A DNA stretch of 64,000 bases from Bradyrhizobium diazoefficiens (GTDB lineage Bacteria; Pseudomonadota; Alphaproteobacteria; Rhizobiales; Xanthobacteraceae), in assembly GCF_016612535.1 (NCBI RefSeq), contig NZ_JAENXS010000002.1, positions 496,001-560,000 on the forward strand. Direction: 5' to 3'. Both the position numbers and the translations under genes were made by a program. Of this stretch, positions 23,305 to 32,831 are shown piece after piece. The first letter of the stretch is position 1. Every line of letters starts with the position of its first letter. The notes beneath the pieces were generated by a model, which worked only from the letters and a program-made list of their open reading frames with translations, had not been told where the DNA came from and searched no databases.

Positions 23305-24645
23305 TCAGGTTCGCATAAAGCCCTCACACTCGTCCTCGGCCCAGGCGAGCGCCGTTTCCAGCTTCTCGCCCTGCGCAAAGCGCAGCGCCATCTTGGTCAG
23401 CGTCGCCTGGAAGTAGATCTGCTGGGCGATCTTCGGCGGCGCCGGTGACGCGGCGATCGACAGCGTCTGCTGATGGTAGGGATCCGGATAATGGAAGAGC
23501 GTACCTTTCGGGGGCCCTTCCTCGGCCCAGGTCTTGAACTTCGTCATGTTCGCGTAGGCCGGGAGATCGTACCCGCCGCTCGCCGCGACGAACTTTTCAA
23601 TCGCCGCGGGCGAGGACAGATGGACCAGCAGACTCTTGGCGGCCTCCTTGTTCTTGCCGAAGCTCCAGACGCCCCAGAAATAGGGCAGGAACGGCGCGAA
23701 GCGGCCCTTCGGCCCGGCCGGGAAGCCATGCGTCCAGCATTGCTCGGCGATCTGCGGCGCGTCGCGCTTGGCGACGGCCCAGGCGCTCGGTGGGTTCATG
23801 ATCATCGCGCCGCGGCCCGAGATCAGCCATCTGTTGTTGGAGGCATCGTCCCATGACGGGGCGTCCGTGGGCAGCACCGCGATCAGCTTCTTGTAGAATT
23901 CGAGCGCCTGCCGCACCGCGTCGGTCTTGACCGTGACGTCGCCCTTGGCATTGACGAGCTCGGCGCCGAATGACTGGAAGATCGCCCCCGCCGTGTCGAC
24001 GCTGTCGGTGGTCTCGCCGAGACCGATGCCGAAGGGGAAGCCGGCCTTGTGGCAGGCTTCCGCTGCCTTCAGGAACGTCTCCAGCGTCCAATTGTCGGCT
24101 TTCGGCGGGCTGCCGGCCGGATACATCTCCTGCACGTCGATGCCGGCGTATTTCTTCATGAGGTCGATGCGGGAGCAGGGGCCCTTGATCTGGCTTCCTG
24201 GCGTGGCGGGCACGGCGAGCCATTTGCCGCCCGACTGTCCCAGATATTTGACGGTGCCGTTGACCTCGCCATTCTGCTTGATGAGCGGTTCCATGACGTC
24301 GTTGAGCGGCTCGAGATTCTCCGAATAGGCGTGCGGCCACCAGCTCGGCATCTGCAGAATGTCATGACCGGACTTCGCTTGCGCTTCGGCGGCTGCGGTC
24401 AATTCGATCTTCTTGTTGTTGCTGGTGATGTAGTCGATCGAAACTTCGACCTTCTCCTTGGCCGCCCATTCTTTCACGAGCGCGGTGGAGGCGTCGTTGG
24501 CGTTGGGCACCCAGTGGTCCCAGAAGCCGATCGAGAGTTTGCCGGCGGCGTAAGCGCCTCGGACATAAGGCGCCGCGATCAGCGCCGTGGAGGACATCGC
24601 AGTGGCAGCTACAAATTGGCGTCGCGTCAGTGTCTTGCGTGACAT
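23305..24645 (-). CDS. Sugar ABC transporter solute-binding protein, Tat-exported
   Basis: The 446-residue protein starts with a twin-arginine signal, TRRQFVAATAMSSTALIAAP, so it is exported folded. The mature part follows the family 1 extracellular binding-protein layout (IGFWDHWVPNAND, later FLPYFWGVWSFGKNKEAAK). It is the first gene of the importer operon, followed by MalF-, MalG- and MalK-like genes. The AGG-rich ribosome site before ATG 24645 is good. The ligand is unknown. Confidence 0.86.
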   Translation of the reverse strand: MSRKTLTRRQFVAATAMSSTALIAAPYVRGAYAAGKLSIGFWDHWVPNANDASTALVKEWAAKEKVEVSIDYITSNNKKIELTAAAEAQAKSGHDILQMPSWWPHAYSENLEPLNDVMEPLIKQNGEVNGTVKYLGQSGGKWLAVPATPGSQIKGPCSRIDLMKKYAGIDVQEMYPAGSPPKADNWTLETFLKAAEACHKAGFPFGIGLGETTDSVDTAGAIFQSFGAELVNAKGDVTVKTDAVRQALEFYKKLIAVLPTDAPSWDDASNNRWLISGRGAMIMNPPSAWAVAKRDAPQIAEQCWTHGFPAGPKGRFAPFLPYFWGVWSFGKNKEAAKSLLVHLSSPAAIEKFVAASGGYDLPAYANMTKFKTWAEEGPPKGTLFHYPDPYHQQTLSIAASPAPPKIAQQIYFQATLTKMALRFAQGEKLETALAWAEDECEGFMRT

Positions 24646-25132
24646 CTCGTTTCCTCGCCTTGGTGTGTTTTATTATTCTGTCGTTTCCTGTGACTTTCCT
24701 GAGTTTGTTTTTGATCTTGTCGTTGGGCGTTTCTTGTTGGCGCCATCGTCGCGGGCGGCAAATCACGCGCGGACGCGGCAAATTGGTAGCGCGATCAGAT
24801 CATGATTGATTGCGTCTGTCGAGAAAGCCGAACGCCTCGCTTTCTAGAACTAACGTTGTGTACGGAAGGGGCCGCGGCCTGCGTGGCCCGGTGAGCTGCT
24901 GCCGCTCTTATTGCGACGCACACGTCGAGCGAAGCGGGCCGCGAGATGATCCATGCGCAATTACGCCGCAGTTCCGAATGAGCCTGCATAACCACCTCGC
25001 CAAAAGGTTTTTCGAACGGGACAGCGATTGTCCGCACCTAGACCTCGGTGCGGCGAAAACGATAGAGTTGCAACCGGCAGCAGGCCTGCCGTTCTCAAGT
25101 CTAAAGGCAAGCAGATCGAGATGGAGACCAAA
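24646..25132. other. Intergenic region between divergent units
   Basis: About 490 bases separate the ABC importer (minus) from the LTXXQ protein gene (plus). The first 150 bases after the importer start are relatively T-rich and should hold its promoter. I see no convincing gene, RNA or repeat here. Confidence 0.4.
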
Positions 25133-25960
25133 ATGATCACCCCGGCGCCGCCTGCGCGGCTTGGCCTGCGACGATGGTTCGCGCGCGGGTCCGTGCTGAC
25201 GTTGCTGGTTGGCGCGGCCGCAGTTGCGAATGCACAAGGTTTGGTCAAGGGCGTTCAGGACGGTGCTGCGGCCGGTAACAAGGCAGCCGGTCCTGTCGGT
25301 GGCGTTCTCGGCGGCGCCATTGGTGGCGTGGTCGGCGTCTTCACCGGTGTTCTCGGCGTCGGGAACAACAATGGCCAGGTGCCGACCGCCAAGGACGCGA
25401 ATAAGGACGCATCCAAGGATGCGAGCAAGGACGCCAAGCAGCCCGGCGCCGGCAAGGACAAGGATGCCAAGGGCACCAAGGAGAATGCCAAGGAGAATAC
25501 TAAGGCCGGCAAGGGCGCGAAAGCGAGCAAGGAGGCCAAGAACGCTCCGCCGGACATCAAGGACAAGGACGTCACGGTCCTAACCCAGACCGGTGCGCCG
25601 CAACTGACCGCCGACCAGATTGTCGCCAACAGCGATTCTTACATCGAGCGGATCAAGACTGAACTGAACCTCACGCCCGATCAGGAGAAGCACTGGTTCG
25701 GCTTCTCCAGCGCCATGCACTACTTGGGGCATAACGGCGCGGAACGGCTCAATCTGCGCATGACGCGCGCGAAACGGGATCCGCCGGACGACATCATCGA
25801 GCAGATGCGCAACGAGGCGCAATTCCTGACCGACCGCGCCGCCGACCAGCGCAATGTCGCCGATGCCGCCGAACCGTTGTATTCGAGCCTCGACGACAAG
25901 CAGAAGGAGCTGTTCATCCAGGAGATGGTTCGCCTCAGCCATGAACGCGGCCTCGACTGA
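25133..25960 (+). CDS. LTXXQ-motif (Spy/CpxP-like) exported protein with Lys-rich linker
   Basis: The 275-residue product has an N-terminal hydrophobic export segment (SVLTLLVGAAAVANA) and a Gly-rich hydrophobic stretch (GGVLGGAIGGVVGVFTGVLG). A low-complexity Lys/Asp/Ala linker follows (about 90-150), and then a helical domain with LNLTPDQEKHW, the LTXXQ motif of Spy/CpxP-type periplasmic proteins. These bind or sense misfolded envelope proteins. ATG 25133 has GGAG six bases upstream and is preferred to 25121. The Gly-rich zipper resembles membrane-inserting motifs. Confidence 0.7.
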   Translation: MITPAPPARLGLRRWFARGSVLTLLVGAAAVANAQGLVKGVQDGAAAGNKAAGPVGGVLGGAIGGVVGVFTGVLGVGNNNGQVPTAKDANKDASKDASKDAKQPGAGKDKDAKGTKENAKENTKAGKGAKASKEAKNAPPDIKDKDVTVLTQTGAPQLTADQIVANSDSYIERIKTELNLTPDQEKHWFGFSSAMHYLGHNGAERLNLRMTRAKRDPPDDIIEQMRNEAQFLTDRAADQRNVADAAEPLYSSLDDKQKELFIQEMVRLSHERGLD

Positions 25961-26064
25961 TCGAATTTGAATTGGATTGCGCGCGTTTATTGTCCGCCAC
26001 GAATTCGTGAATCCTTTCCGCAATTGGAGTATGCTTAGCTTCGCAAGGTGGCTGCGAGGGTGAT

Positions 26065-26442
26065 ATGGCGGACGGACTCTCCGTTTTCCTGGTCGAAGAC
26101 GAGGCGTTGATCCGGATGATGATGGCCGACATGGTGGTCGAGCTCGGTCACCATGTCGTCGCTGAAGCGGACAATGTGCGCGACGCGAGCGCTTATGCGA
26201 TGACCGCGCACTATGATTTCGCCATTCTCGACATCAATCTGATGGGCGTTTACGTCGACCCCGTCGCCGACCTGATCGAGCGTCGCGGCAAGCCGTTCCT
26301 GTTCGCGACGGGTTATGGGCCGGAATTGCTGCCGTCCTTGCTCCGGCGCAGGCCGATCCTGCGCAAGCCGATTGCGCTGGACCAGCTCAAAATCATGATC
26401 GACTCGCTGTTTCCGGATTCGGCCGCCAAAGCGCCTCACTGA
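26065..26442 (+). CDS. Single-domain response regulator
   Basis: A 125-residue receiver domain with the acidic pair VEDEALIRMMMADMV (about 9-24), the phospho-acceptor region FAILDINLMG (Asp near 55) and the conserved Lys in RRPILRKPI. There is no output domain, so it works as a phosphorelay or through protein partners. The insert-free shape resembles stand-alone receivers of Rhizobiales. The partner kinase is not in the window. It is followed by a strong bidirectional terminator. Confidence 0.82.
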   Translation: MADGLSVFLVEDEALIRMMMADMVVELGHHVVAEADNVRDASAYAMTAHYDFAILDINLMGVYVDPVADLIERRGKPFLFATGYGPELLPSLLRRRPILRKPIALDQLKIMIDSLFPDSAAKAPH

Positions 26443-26477
26443 TCAAGGCGCGGGACTGACATTGACATCGTCAACGA

Positions 26478-26505
26478 AAATGGCCGCCCGAAGGGGCGGC
26501 CATTT
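26478..26505. terminator. Bidirectional terminator
   Basis: AAATGGCCGCCC and GGGCGGCCATTT form a perfect 12-bp stem around GAAG, with A/T ends on both sides. It separates the response regulator (plus) from a convergent small gene (minus), and serves both. Confidence 0.85.
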
Positions 26506-26528
26506 GGGACAGAAGTTCCGTCAATGTC

Positions 26529-26690
26529 TCACATCAGGCCGACGCTGATGTCGATGCCGTGCGCCACCAGGCTGAACGAGGCGAGCAAGCCTGCGCAGCA
26601 GAAGATGACAATGGCTTTAAAAGAATAGTCAGTCGATCGGGTCTGGATGGCAGCCGGCATTTCGGCGAGCGAAATCATGCTCATGTTCAT
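26529..26690 (-). CDS. Small single-span membrane protein
   Basis: A 53-residue protein whose translation begins MNMSMISLAEMPAAIQ and has one membrane segment, FKAIVIFCCAGLLASFSLVA. The start is supported by a strong ribosome site (AGGGGGGA directly upstream). Similar short proteins are scattered in bradyrhizobial genomes; function unknown. It ends close to the shared terminator. Confidence 0.6.
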   Translation of the reverse strand: MNMSMISLAEMPAAIQTRSTDYSFKAIVIFCCAGLLASFSLVAHGIDISVGLM

Positions 26691-26830
26691 TCCCCCCTGT
26701 GTTGATCCTGAATTGCATCAGGTGAGGGAACTCTTAGAGCAAGAAGTTTGACGCAAGGTTGCGAGGGATCCTTAACGGAATCGCAATCGATCACGGACTC
26801 GTCACCGTGCGGCAGGAGGTCCTGCACGCC

Positions 26831-27034
26831 TTAGTTGCGACCCGCCTTCAGCACTGTGGCGATGGTGTGGGCCGTCATGGCGGCGCGGTCCGAGGCCCGC
26901 TGGGCAGCCAACCGGTCCCTGGCCTTCTCCTCGATCAACAGATCGATCAGCGCCATGCGCTTATCGTCATCGTCCGCCTCGGTCAGCAACCGATGATAGC
27001 GGTGATAGTCGAAGCCCACATCCTGCTTACGCAT
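26831..27034 (-). CDS. Small conserved-looking hypothetical protein
   Basis: A 67-residue, charged, helical protein (YHRYHRLLTEADDDDKRMAL ... IEEKARDRLAAQRASDRAAM). Coding-type third-position GC is clear, and there is no signal peptide or membrane segment. ATG 27034 is preferred to 27049. No family name is known to me. Confidence 0.55.
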   Translation of the reverse strand: MRKQDVGFDYHRYHRLLTEADDDDKRMALIDLLIEEKARDRLAAQRASDRAAMTAHTIATVLKAGRN

Positions 27035-27177
27035 GTCACGCCCCTGCACCTACGCCACACACGCCCGAATTGTTTCTCATCGGAAACAAGGGGGCAAGCA
27101 CGATCCTGCGTGGAACCGCGTGTGCGCTGCAATCAGCTGTGAATTACTGGACCGGACGAGGCGAGGGCGGGCGCGCC

Positions 27178-28158
27178 TCAATCCGCGTTATGGTCGGCGA
27201 ACATCTTCAGGCCGGCGAAGCTCGCATCGGGCTTCATGACCAGGCGCGTCGGGATGTTGCGCAAATAGTCCTGGAAGCGTCCCTTGGCCTCGAAGCGGGC
27301 GCGGAATGCAGAGGCCGCGAGGAACTCGGGAAAGCGCGGCGCGATCCCGCCGGCAATGTAGACGCCGCCTCTGGCGCCGAAGGTCACCGCGAGATTGCCG
27401 GCAACGGAGCCGAGGATGGCGCAAAACATCTCCAGCGTGGCGCGGCTGAGCTCACAGCTGCCATCCAGCGCCGCCTTGGTGATACCTGCCGCATCGCGTT
27501 GCGGCACCTGGACGCTATCGACCTCGGCCAGCGCTTCGTAGAGAGACTGCAGGCCGGAGCCGGAGAGGGCGCCGCGCTCGATGGAGACATGGCCGAAGCG
27601 CCGGCGCATGGAGGCGATCACGCGCTCCTCGCGTTCGTTCTCCGCCGGCAGGGTGGCGTGGCCGGCCTCCGTGACGACAGCCAGCCGGGCGCCATGGCGC
27701 TCGACAAGACAGGAGACGCCGAAACCCGTCCCGGGGCCGACCACGAGCAACGGTTCCCCGGGAAGGCCATCCCGGCCTCCGAGCGGGATCAGGTCGGCCG
27801 GCTGCAACGCGGGCAGGGACCAGGCCACCACCTCGAAATCATTGAGCACGTGGACGCTGTCGAAGCCGAGCGCGGGCTGGAGCTCGTTGCCGTCGATGAC
27901 CCAGGGGCTGTTGGTCATGACGCAGCGGTTGTTGGTGACGGGACCCGCGACGGCCAGGACGGCTCTCGCAGGCGTCTCGCCGCCGCCCCGCTGGAGCACG
28001 TCGGTGATGGCTTCGCGGACTGTGGGATAGTCGGCGACCTTGACGTGGTCGATCGTCCCCATCTGGTCGCCATTGCTCAGCGCGAAGCGCGCATTGGTGC
28101 CGCCGATGTCGGCGAGCAGAATGTTTCCTTGCTTACTTCCTGTCTTGCCGACACTCAT
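27178..28158 (-). CDS. glk: Glucokinase
   Basis: The 326-residue enzyme shows the Glk pattern: ADIGGTNARFAL (phosphate 1), the catalytic Asp in HVLNDFEVVAWSLPAL, GPGTGFGVS (phosphate 2), EAGHATLPA and the late GGVYIAGGIAPRF. It phosphorylates glucose with ATP in the cytoplasm. ATG 28158 is chosen because only about 18 residues precede the phosphate motif from there; starts at 28164 or 28230 are possible. The gene is divergent from pncA with about 270 bases between them. Confidence 0.88.
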   Translation of the reverse strand: MSVGKTGSKQGNILLADIGGTNARFALSNGDQMGTIDHVKVADYPTVREAITDVLQRGGGETPARAVLAVAGPVTNNRCVMTNSPWVIDGNELQPALGFDSVHVLNDFEVVAWSLPALQPADLIPLGGRDGLPGEPLLVVGPGTGFGVSCLVERHGARLAVVTEAGHATLPAENEREERVIASMRRRFGHVSIERGALSGSGLQSLYEALAEVDSVQVPQRDAAGITKAALDGSCELSRATLEMFCAILGSVAGNLAVTFGARGGVYIAGGIAPRFPEFLAASAFRARFEAKGRFQDYLRNIPTRLVMKPDASFAGLKMFADHNAD

Positions 28159-28428
28159 GACCATTCGGCTGCCGTAGCCTTGCAGGCTGCGGGAACCTTT
28201 CTCCTCCACTGCTTCGAAACCGATCCGCATGGTGCGGACACCAAAGAATCCGCGCTCGGGCGCATCTAGTCAACACGGACGACGTCAGAGCGTTGCATCC
28301 CGGGGAGATCCGCCCGCCATTCGCGCGACATCGTTGCAGCACCGGTGGTTGCGAAGCAGCACGGGAAGATCGACATTGACGAGAGCGGCCGGCGCCAATT
28401 GCGCCGGGCGGATCGAATGAGGCCCGCG

Positions 28429-29055
28429 ATGAAGATATCCGACCGCGACGTGCTGCTGGTAATCGACGTGCAGAACGATTTTTGCACCGGCGGGGCGCTC
28501 GCCGTTCCCGGCGGCGAAAAGGTCGTGCCAGCCATCAACCGCATCGCCCAAAAATTCACCAACGTGGTGCTGACGCAGGACTGGCATCCAGGCGACCACG
28601 TCTCCTTTGCGCCGAACCATGCGGGCCGCCAGCCGTTCCAGACCATCGAGCTCGACTATGGCACCCAGGTGCTTTGGCCGGCGCATTGCGTGCAGGGCAC
28701 GGCCGGCGCCGAATTCCATCGGGATCTGGATGTCACGCGCGCCAGCCTGGTGGTGCGCAAGGGCTTTCGCCGCGGCATTGATTCCTATTCGGCACTCTTC
28801 GAGAACGACCACAGGACGCCGACTGGCCTGCTCGGATATCTCCGCGAACGCGAATTGAAGACGGTCTTCGTCGCGGGCCTCGCGCTCGATTTCTGCGTCC
28901 GCTTTTCCGCGGAGGATGCGCGCAGGGCGGGGTTCGAGGTTGCCGTGATCGAGGACGCTTGCCGCGGCATCGACCTCGACGGCTCGGTCGCAGCGACCCA
29001 TCACAGCTTGAGGGAGCTTGGCATTTCCGTCGTTAGCCTGGAGGCCTTTCTGTGA
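28429..29055 (+). CDS. pncA: Nicotinamidase
   Basis: A 208-residue isochorismatase-fold enzyme. D10 lies in VIDVQNDFCTGGALAVPGG; the metal site is seen in DWHPGDHVSF; AHCVQGTAGAEFH and the catalytic Cys in GLALDFCV complete the nicotinamidase signature. It converts nicotinamide to nicotinate for NAD salvage. ATG 28429 has GAGG six bases upstream; ATG 28417 is possible. A NAD synthase gene follows two genes downstream, so the region is partly an NAD module. Confidence 0.88.
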   Translation: MKISDRDVLLVIDVQNDFCTGGALAVPGGEKVVPAINRIAQKFTNVVLTQDWHPGDHVSFAPNHAGRQPFQTIELDYGTQVLWPAHCVQGTAGAEFHRDLDVTRASLVVRKGFRRGIDSYSALFENDHRTPTGLLGYLRERELKTVFVAGLALDFCVRFSAEDARRAGFEVAVIEDACRGIDLDGSVAATHHSLRELGISVVSLEAFL

Positions 29056-29068
29056 GGATCACGCGGTG

Positions 29069-30196
29069 ATGGTGATGCAGAAGAGCGGTCAAAGGCCCGG
29101 CGAGGCGGGGCGCGCTCCCGACGACCCCATGCTGTGGCCGTTTGCGGCGGCACGACTCGCGATGGATGCCTGCTTCTGGTGGCTGGAGCGCGGCCCGGCG
29201 GAGCAGGGCGACGGCGACCTCCCTTACCTCTCTTGGTCCACGCCCGGGACCCTAGCGCTGGAGCTGGCCACCATGCGTCTGCGCGATTGCTCGCGGACGC
29301 GATCCGGCCAGCCGGCGCTGGTCTGCGCGCCTTATGCGCTGCATCGGGCCCTGATCGCTGATTTTGCACCCGGCCACAGCGTGGTGCAGTCCCTCCAGAA
29401 TGGCGGCATCGATCGGATCTATCTCACCGACTGGCGCTCGGCCACGCCTGACATGCGCCATCTCTCGATCGACAGCTATCTCGGCGATCTCAACGTAGCC
29501 ATCGACGAGATCGGCGCGCCGGTCGATCTCGTCGGACTGTGCCAGGGCGGCTGGCTGTCGCTGCTCTATGCGGCGCGCTTTCCGGCCAAGGTGCGGCGGC
29601 TGGTGCTAGCAGGTGCGCCGGTCGACCTGTCGATCGACTCCAGGCTGGCGCAACTCGCCCGCAATGCGCCCGTGATGGTCTACGACCAGCTCGTCGCGCG
29701 CGGCGGCGGCAATGTCAGCGGCGAAGAGATGCTGCATGTCTGGTCGAAAGCACCAAGCCGCGACGACATCGCGGCCGCGTTGCAGAGAGACCTCTCTGAC
29801 GAGGAGGGGGCGGCCCTGCTGGCGCGCTTCGATCGTTGGAACACCGAGACGCTCAACCTGCCGGGCGCCTATTATCTCCAGATCGTCAACTGGATCTTTC
29901 GGGAGAACCGGATCGCCTGCGGCAATTTCACGGCGCTAGGCCGCGCGATCGATCTGAAGGACGTCAAGTCGCCCATTTTCCTGCTGGCCGGGCTCGACGA
30001 CGATGTCGTGCCGGCCGTGCAGGCGCTTGGCACCGCCGGTCTGCTCGGCACGCCGCCGGCCTTCGTCGCGGCAAGCTCCGAGCCCTGCAATCATCTCGGC
30101 CTGTTCATGGGCGCGCGGACGCACGCTTATGCCTGGCCCCGGATCGCAGAGTGGCTTCATAGCGATCTGGCGGGTGTATTGGCGCGTCGCGCCTGA
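29069..30196 (+). CDS. PHA synthase-like alpha/beta hydrolase
   Basis: A 375-residue alpha/beta-hydrolase. The nucleophile motif is GLCQGGWLS, a Cys in the lipase-box position as in PhaC polyhydroxyalkanoate synthases; YLTDWRSATPDMRHLSIDSY is a PhaC-type segment and CNHLGLFMG holds the probable catalytic His. It is much shorter than class I PhaC and lacks its N-terminal domain, so it may be a depolymerase or thioesterase rather than a polymerase. It starts 13 bases after pncA and likely shares its transcript; GTG/ATG choices cluster at 29066-29075. Confidence 0.7.
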   Translation: MVMQKSGQRPGEAGRAPDDPMLWPFAAARLAMDACFWWLERGPAEQGDGDLPYLSWSTPGTLALELATMRLRDCSRTRSGQPALVCAPYALHRALIADFAPGHSVVQSLQNGGIDRIYLTDWRSATPDMRHLSIDSYLGDLNVAIDEIGAPVDLVGLCQGGWLSLLYAARFPAKVRRLVLAGAPVDLSIDSRLAQLARNAPVMVYDQLVARGGGNVSGEEMLHVWSKAPSRDDIAAALQRDLSDEEGAALLARFDRWNTETLNLPGAYYLQIVNWIFRENRIACGNFTALGRAIDLKDVKSPIFLLAGLDDDVVPAVQALGTAGLLGTPPAFVAASSEPCNHLGLFMGARTHAYAWPRIAEWLHSDLAGVLARRA

Positions 30197-30344
30197 CGCC
30201 GCCAGAGGGGCCGGCGAAGCTGCAAATCCGTTATGCATGACGGCGGATGGCCTGCACGGGGCCATGGCGATGGGCTACATATAGCCTGTGCTGGGGCCGC
30301 CCGACGACGGGCCGCTTCGACAAGATTTAAGGATCCTTTGCGCG

Positions 30345-32378
30345 ATGAGCTTTCACTCGATCTACGCCCACGGGTTTGCGCGCGTTGCGGCCTGCGTCAC
30401 CACCTCCCATGTGGCCGATCCCACGGCCAATGCGAAGGCGGTGATGGCGGCGGCGAAAACCTGTCACGAGCAGTCGGCGGCGGTCGCCGTGTTTCCCGAG
30501 CTGTGCCTGTCCGGCTACGCGATTGAAGACCTCGTGAAGCAGGATCCGCTGCTCGACGCCGTCGAGCGCGGGCTCGCCGCCATTGTCGAGGCCTCCGCGG
30601 CGCTGATGACCGTACTGATCGTCGGTGCGCCGCTGCGCTTTGGGGCGCGTATTTACAATTGCGCCGTCGTCATTCACCGCGGCAGCATTTTGGGCGTCGC
30701 GCCCAAGACCTATCTGCCGACCTATCGCGAATTCTACGAGGGACGCCATTTCGCCTCCGGCGCCGGCATCGCCGGCGAGGCGATTACCATCGGCAAGCTC
30801 CACGCGCCGTTCGGGACCGATCTGCTGTTTGCAGCCGAGGACGTCCCAGGCCTCACCATCGGCGTCGAGATCTGCGAGGACATGTGGATCCCGGTGACGC
30901 CGGCGTCCGAGCTCGCGCTTGCCGGCGCCAGCGTGCTGATCAATCTGTCGGGCAGCCCGATCACCATCGGCCGGGCGCGCGCCCGCGCGCTGCTGTGCCA
31001 GTCGACCTCGGCGCGCTGCCTTGCGGCCTATGTCTATTCCGCCGCGGGCGCTGGGGAATCCACCACCGATCTCGCCTGGGATGGTCAGACCTCGATCTAT
31101 GAGAACGGCGTGCTGCTCGCCGAGGGCGAGCGCTTTAGGCAGGACGGCCAGGTCACGCTGGCCGATGTCGATCTCGACCTGCTCAGGCAGGAGCGCACCT
31201 TGATGGGCACGTTCGACGACAATCGCCGGCAGCGCGAAGGCTTCTTCCGCAAGGTGACCTTTGCCCTGAAGCCGCCGGCTGCCGATATCGGCTTCCTGCG
31301 CAGGATCGAGCGCTTTCCGTTCGTGCCGAGCGATGAAAGCCTGCTCGAGCAGGATTGCTACGAGGCCTACAACATCCAGGTCGCGGGCCTCGTGCAGCGC
31401 ATGCGCGCGACCGGCACCAAGCGCGTCGTGATCGGCGTCTCCGGCGGCCTCGATTCCACCCACGCGTTGATTGTGGCCGCCAAGGCGGTCGACCTGCTCG
31501 GCCTGCCGCGCGAAAACATCCTCGGCTACACCATGCCGGGCTTTGCCACCGGCAGCGAGAGCAAGACCAACGCGCTCGCGCTGATGGAGGCGTTGCAGAC
31601 CTCTTGGCAAGAGCTCGACATCCGCACCACGGCCACGCAAATGCTGAAAGATATCGGCCATCCCTTCGGCAAGGGCGAGAAGGTCTACGATGTCACCTTC
31701 GAGAACGTGCAGGCCGGCCTGCGCACGGATTATCTGTTCCGGCTCGCCAACCACCACGGCGGCATCGTCATCGGCACCGGCGACCTCTCCGAGCTCGCGC
31801 TCGGCTGGTGCACCTATGGCGTCGGCGACCAGATGGCGCACTATAATGTCAACGCCGGCGTGCCGAAGACGCTGATCCAGCATCTGATCCGCTGGGTGAT
31901 CGCCTCAAAACAATTCAGCGGCGACGTCAACGGGACGCTGGCCTCGATCCTGTCGGCCGAAATCTCGCCGGAGCTGGTTCCGGTCAAGGCGGGCGAGAAG
32001 CCGCAGAGCACAGAGGCTTCCGTCGGGCCGTATGAGTTGCAGGATTTCAACTTGTTCTACACGCTGCGCTTCGGCATGAGGCCGTCGAAGATCGCGTTCA
32101 TGGCGTGGCAGGCCTGGAAGGACGTCGCCAAGGGCGAATGGCCGCCGGCATTCCCGGCCGATAAGCGCAAGGCCTATGATCTTCCCGAGATCCGCCGCTG
32201 GTTAGAGGTGTTCCTGCGCCGCTTCTTCGCCTTCAGTCAGTTCAAGCGCTCGGCGATGCCGAACGGACCGAAGGTCTCGGCCGGCGGCTCGCTGTCGCCG
32301 CGCGGCGACTGGCGGGCGCCATCGGACTCGAGTGCAGCGGCCTGGCTCGAAGATCTCGAGCGGAACGTGCCGAAGTAA
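30345..32378 (+). CDS. nadE: Glutamine-dependent NAD+ synthetase
   Basis: The 677-residue protein fuses a nitrilase-type glutaminase domain (residues about 10-300; Glu in FPELCLSGY, Lys in [14 protein letters not shown], Cys in GVEICEDMW) to a PP-loop synthetase domain ([11 protein letters not shown] near 365). It amidates deamido-NAD using glutamine, the last step of NAD synthesis. Length is normal for the two-domain form. AAGGA lies 11 bases before ATG 30345. With pncA upstream it supports a salvage-to-NAD role of the operon. Confidence 0.92.
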   Translation: MSFHSIYAHGFARVAACVTTSHVADPTANAKAVMAAAKTCHEQSAAVAVFPELCLSGYAIEDLVKQDPLLDAVERGLAAIVEASAALMTVLIVGAPLRFGARIYNCAVVIHRGSILGVAPKTYLPTYREFYEGRHFASGAGIAGEAITIGKLHAPFGTDLLFAAEDVPGLTIGVEICEDMWIPVTPASELALAGASVLINLSGSPITIGRARARALLCQSTSARCLAAYVYSAAGAGESTTDLAWDGQTSIYENGVLLAEGERFRQDGQVTLADVDLDLLRQERTLMGTFDDNRRQREGFFRKVTFALKPPAADIGFLRRIERFPFVPSDESLLEQDCYEAYNIQVAGLVQRMRATGTKRVVIGVSGGLDSTHALIVAAKAVDLLGLPRENILGYTMPGFATGSESKTNALALMEALQTSWQELDIRTTATQMLKDIGHPFGKGEKVYDVTFENVQAGLRTDYLFRLANHHGGIVIGTGDLSELALGWCTYGVGDQMAHYNVNAGVPKTLIQHLIRWVIASKQFSGDVNGTLASILSAEISPELVPVKAGEKPQSTEASVGPYELQDFNLFYTLRFGMRPSKIAFMAWQAWKDVAKGEWPPAFPADKRKAYDLPEIRRWLEVFLRRFFAFSQFKRSAMPNGPKVSAGGSLSPRGDWRAPSDSSAAAWLEDLERNVPK

Positions 32379-32402
32379 GCGAAGAGGGCAGGCCCAAACG
32401 AC

Positions 32403-32438
32403 TTCGCGCCGCGCGGCCCATTTGGCCGGCGGCGCGAA
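32403..32438 (+). terminator. Terminator after nadE
   Basis: TTCGCGCCG and CGGCGCGAA form outer arms of a nested GC-rich hairpin with an inner CGGCC/GGCCG pair. It begins about 25 bases after the nadE stop. Confidence 0.6.
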
Positions 32439-32459
32439 ATCACGTTCAATCTAGAAAGC

Positions 32460-32494
32460 ACGAGGTCCGGAGTGCCTAGGAGTCCGGACCTCGT
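32460..32494. repeat. Second strong hairpin downstream of nadE
   Basis: ACGAGGTCCGGA and TCCGGACCTCGT form a perfect 12-bp stem with an 11-base loop, 21 bases after the first hairpin. There is no T tract, so it may be a processing or protein-binding element rather than a terminator. Confidence 0.5.
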
Positions 32495-32831
32495 AACCTT
32501 GCCCCAGCCTTTGATCCCCCCGCCCCGAGTGGTCCCCCAACCCCATGGTGCGCGATCAGAAGGTGATGCCCTTGGAAGGCCGCCGATCGATGAGCGCGAT
32601 GTACGCGAGATCCTGATAGGACTCCATTCCGGATCACTACGGACTCAATTGCACTTGATTCCGCGCGCTGATGCATGCTGCACGCGCTGCGCTCACCGCT
32701 GCTCGAAATCGATGCAGGCGCTCACCGGGATGTCCACATCTCGCCGGCATGCGCAACCTGCATTTCACGGGCCTGTCATTGAACTGGACTAGCGCTGCCG
32801 CTGTCATCGCTGACAGTCAGGGAGGCAAGCC
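32495..32831. other. Intergenic region before the isomerase-like gene
   Basis: No convincing gene is seen. Just before the GGGAGG ribosome site of the next gene lies the perfect small hairpin CTGTCA-TCGC-TGACAG (32801-32816), which could influence initiation. Confidence 0.35.
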
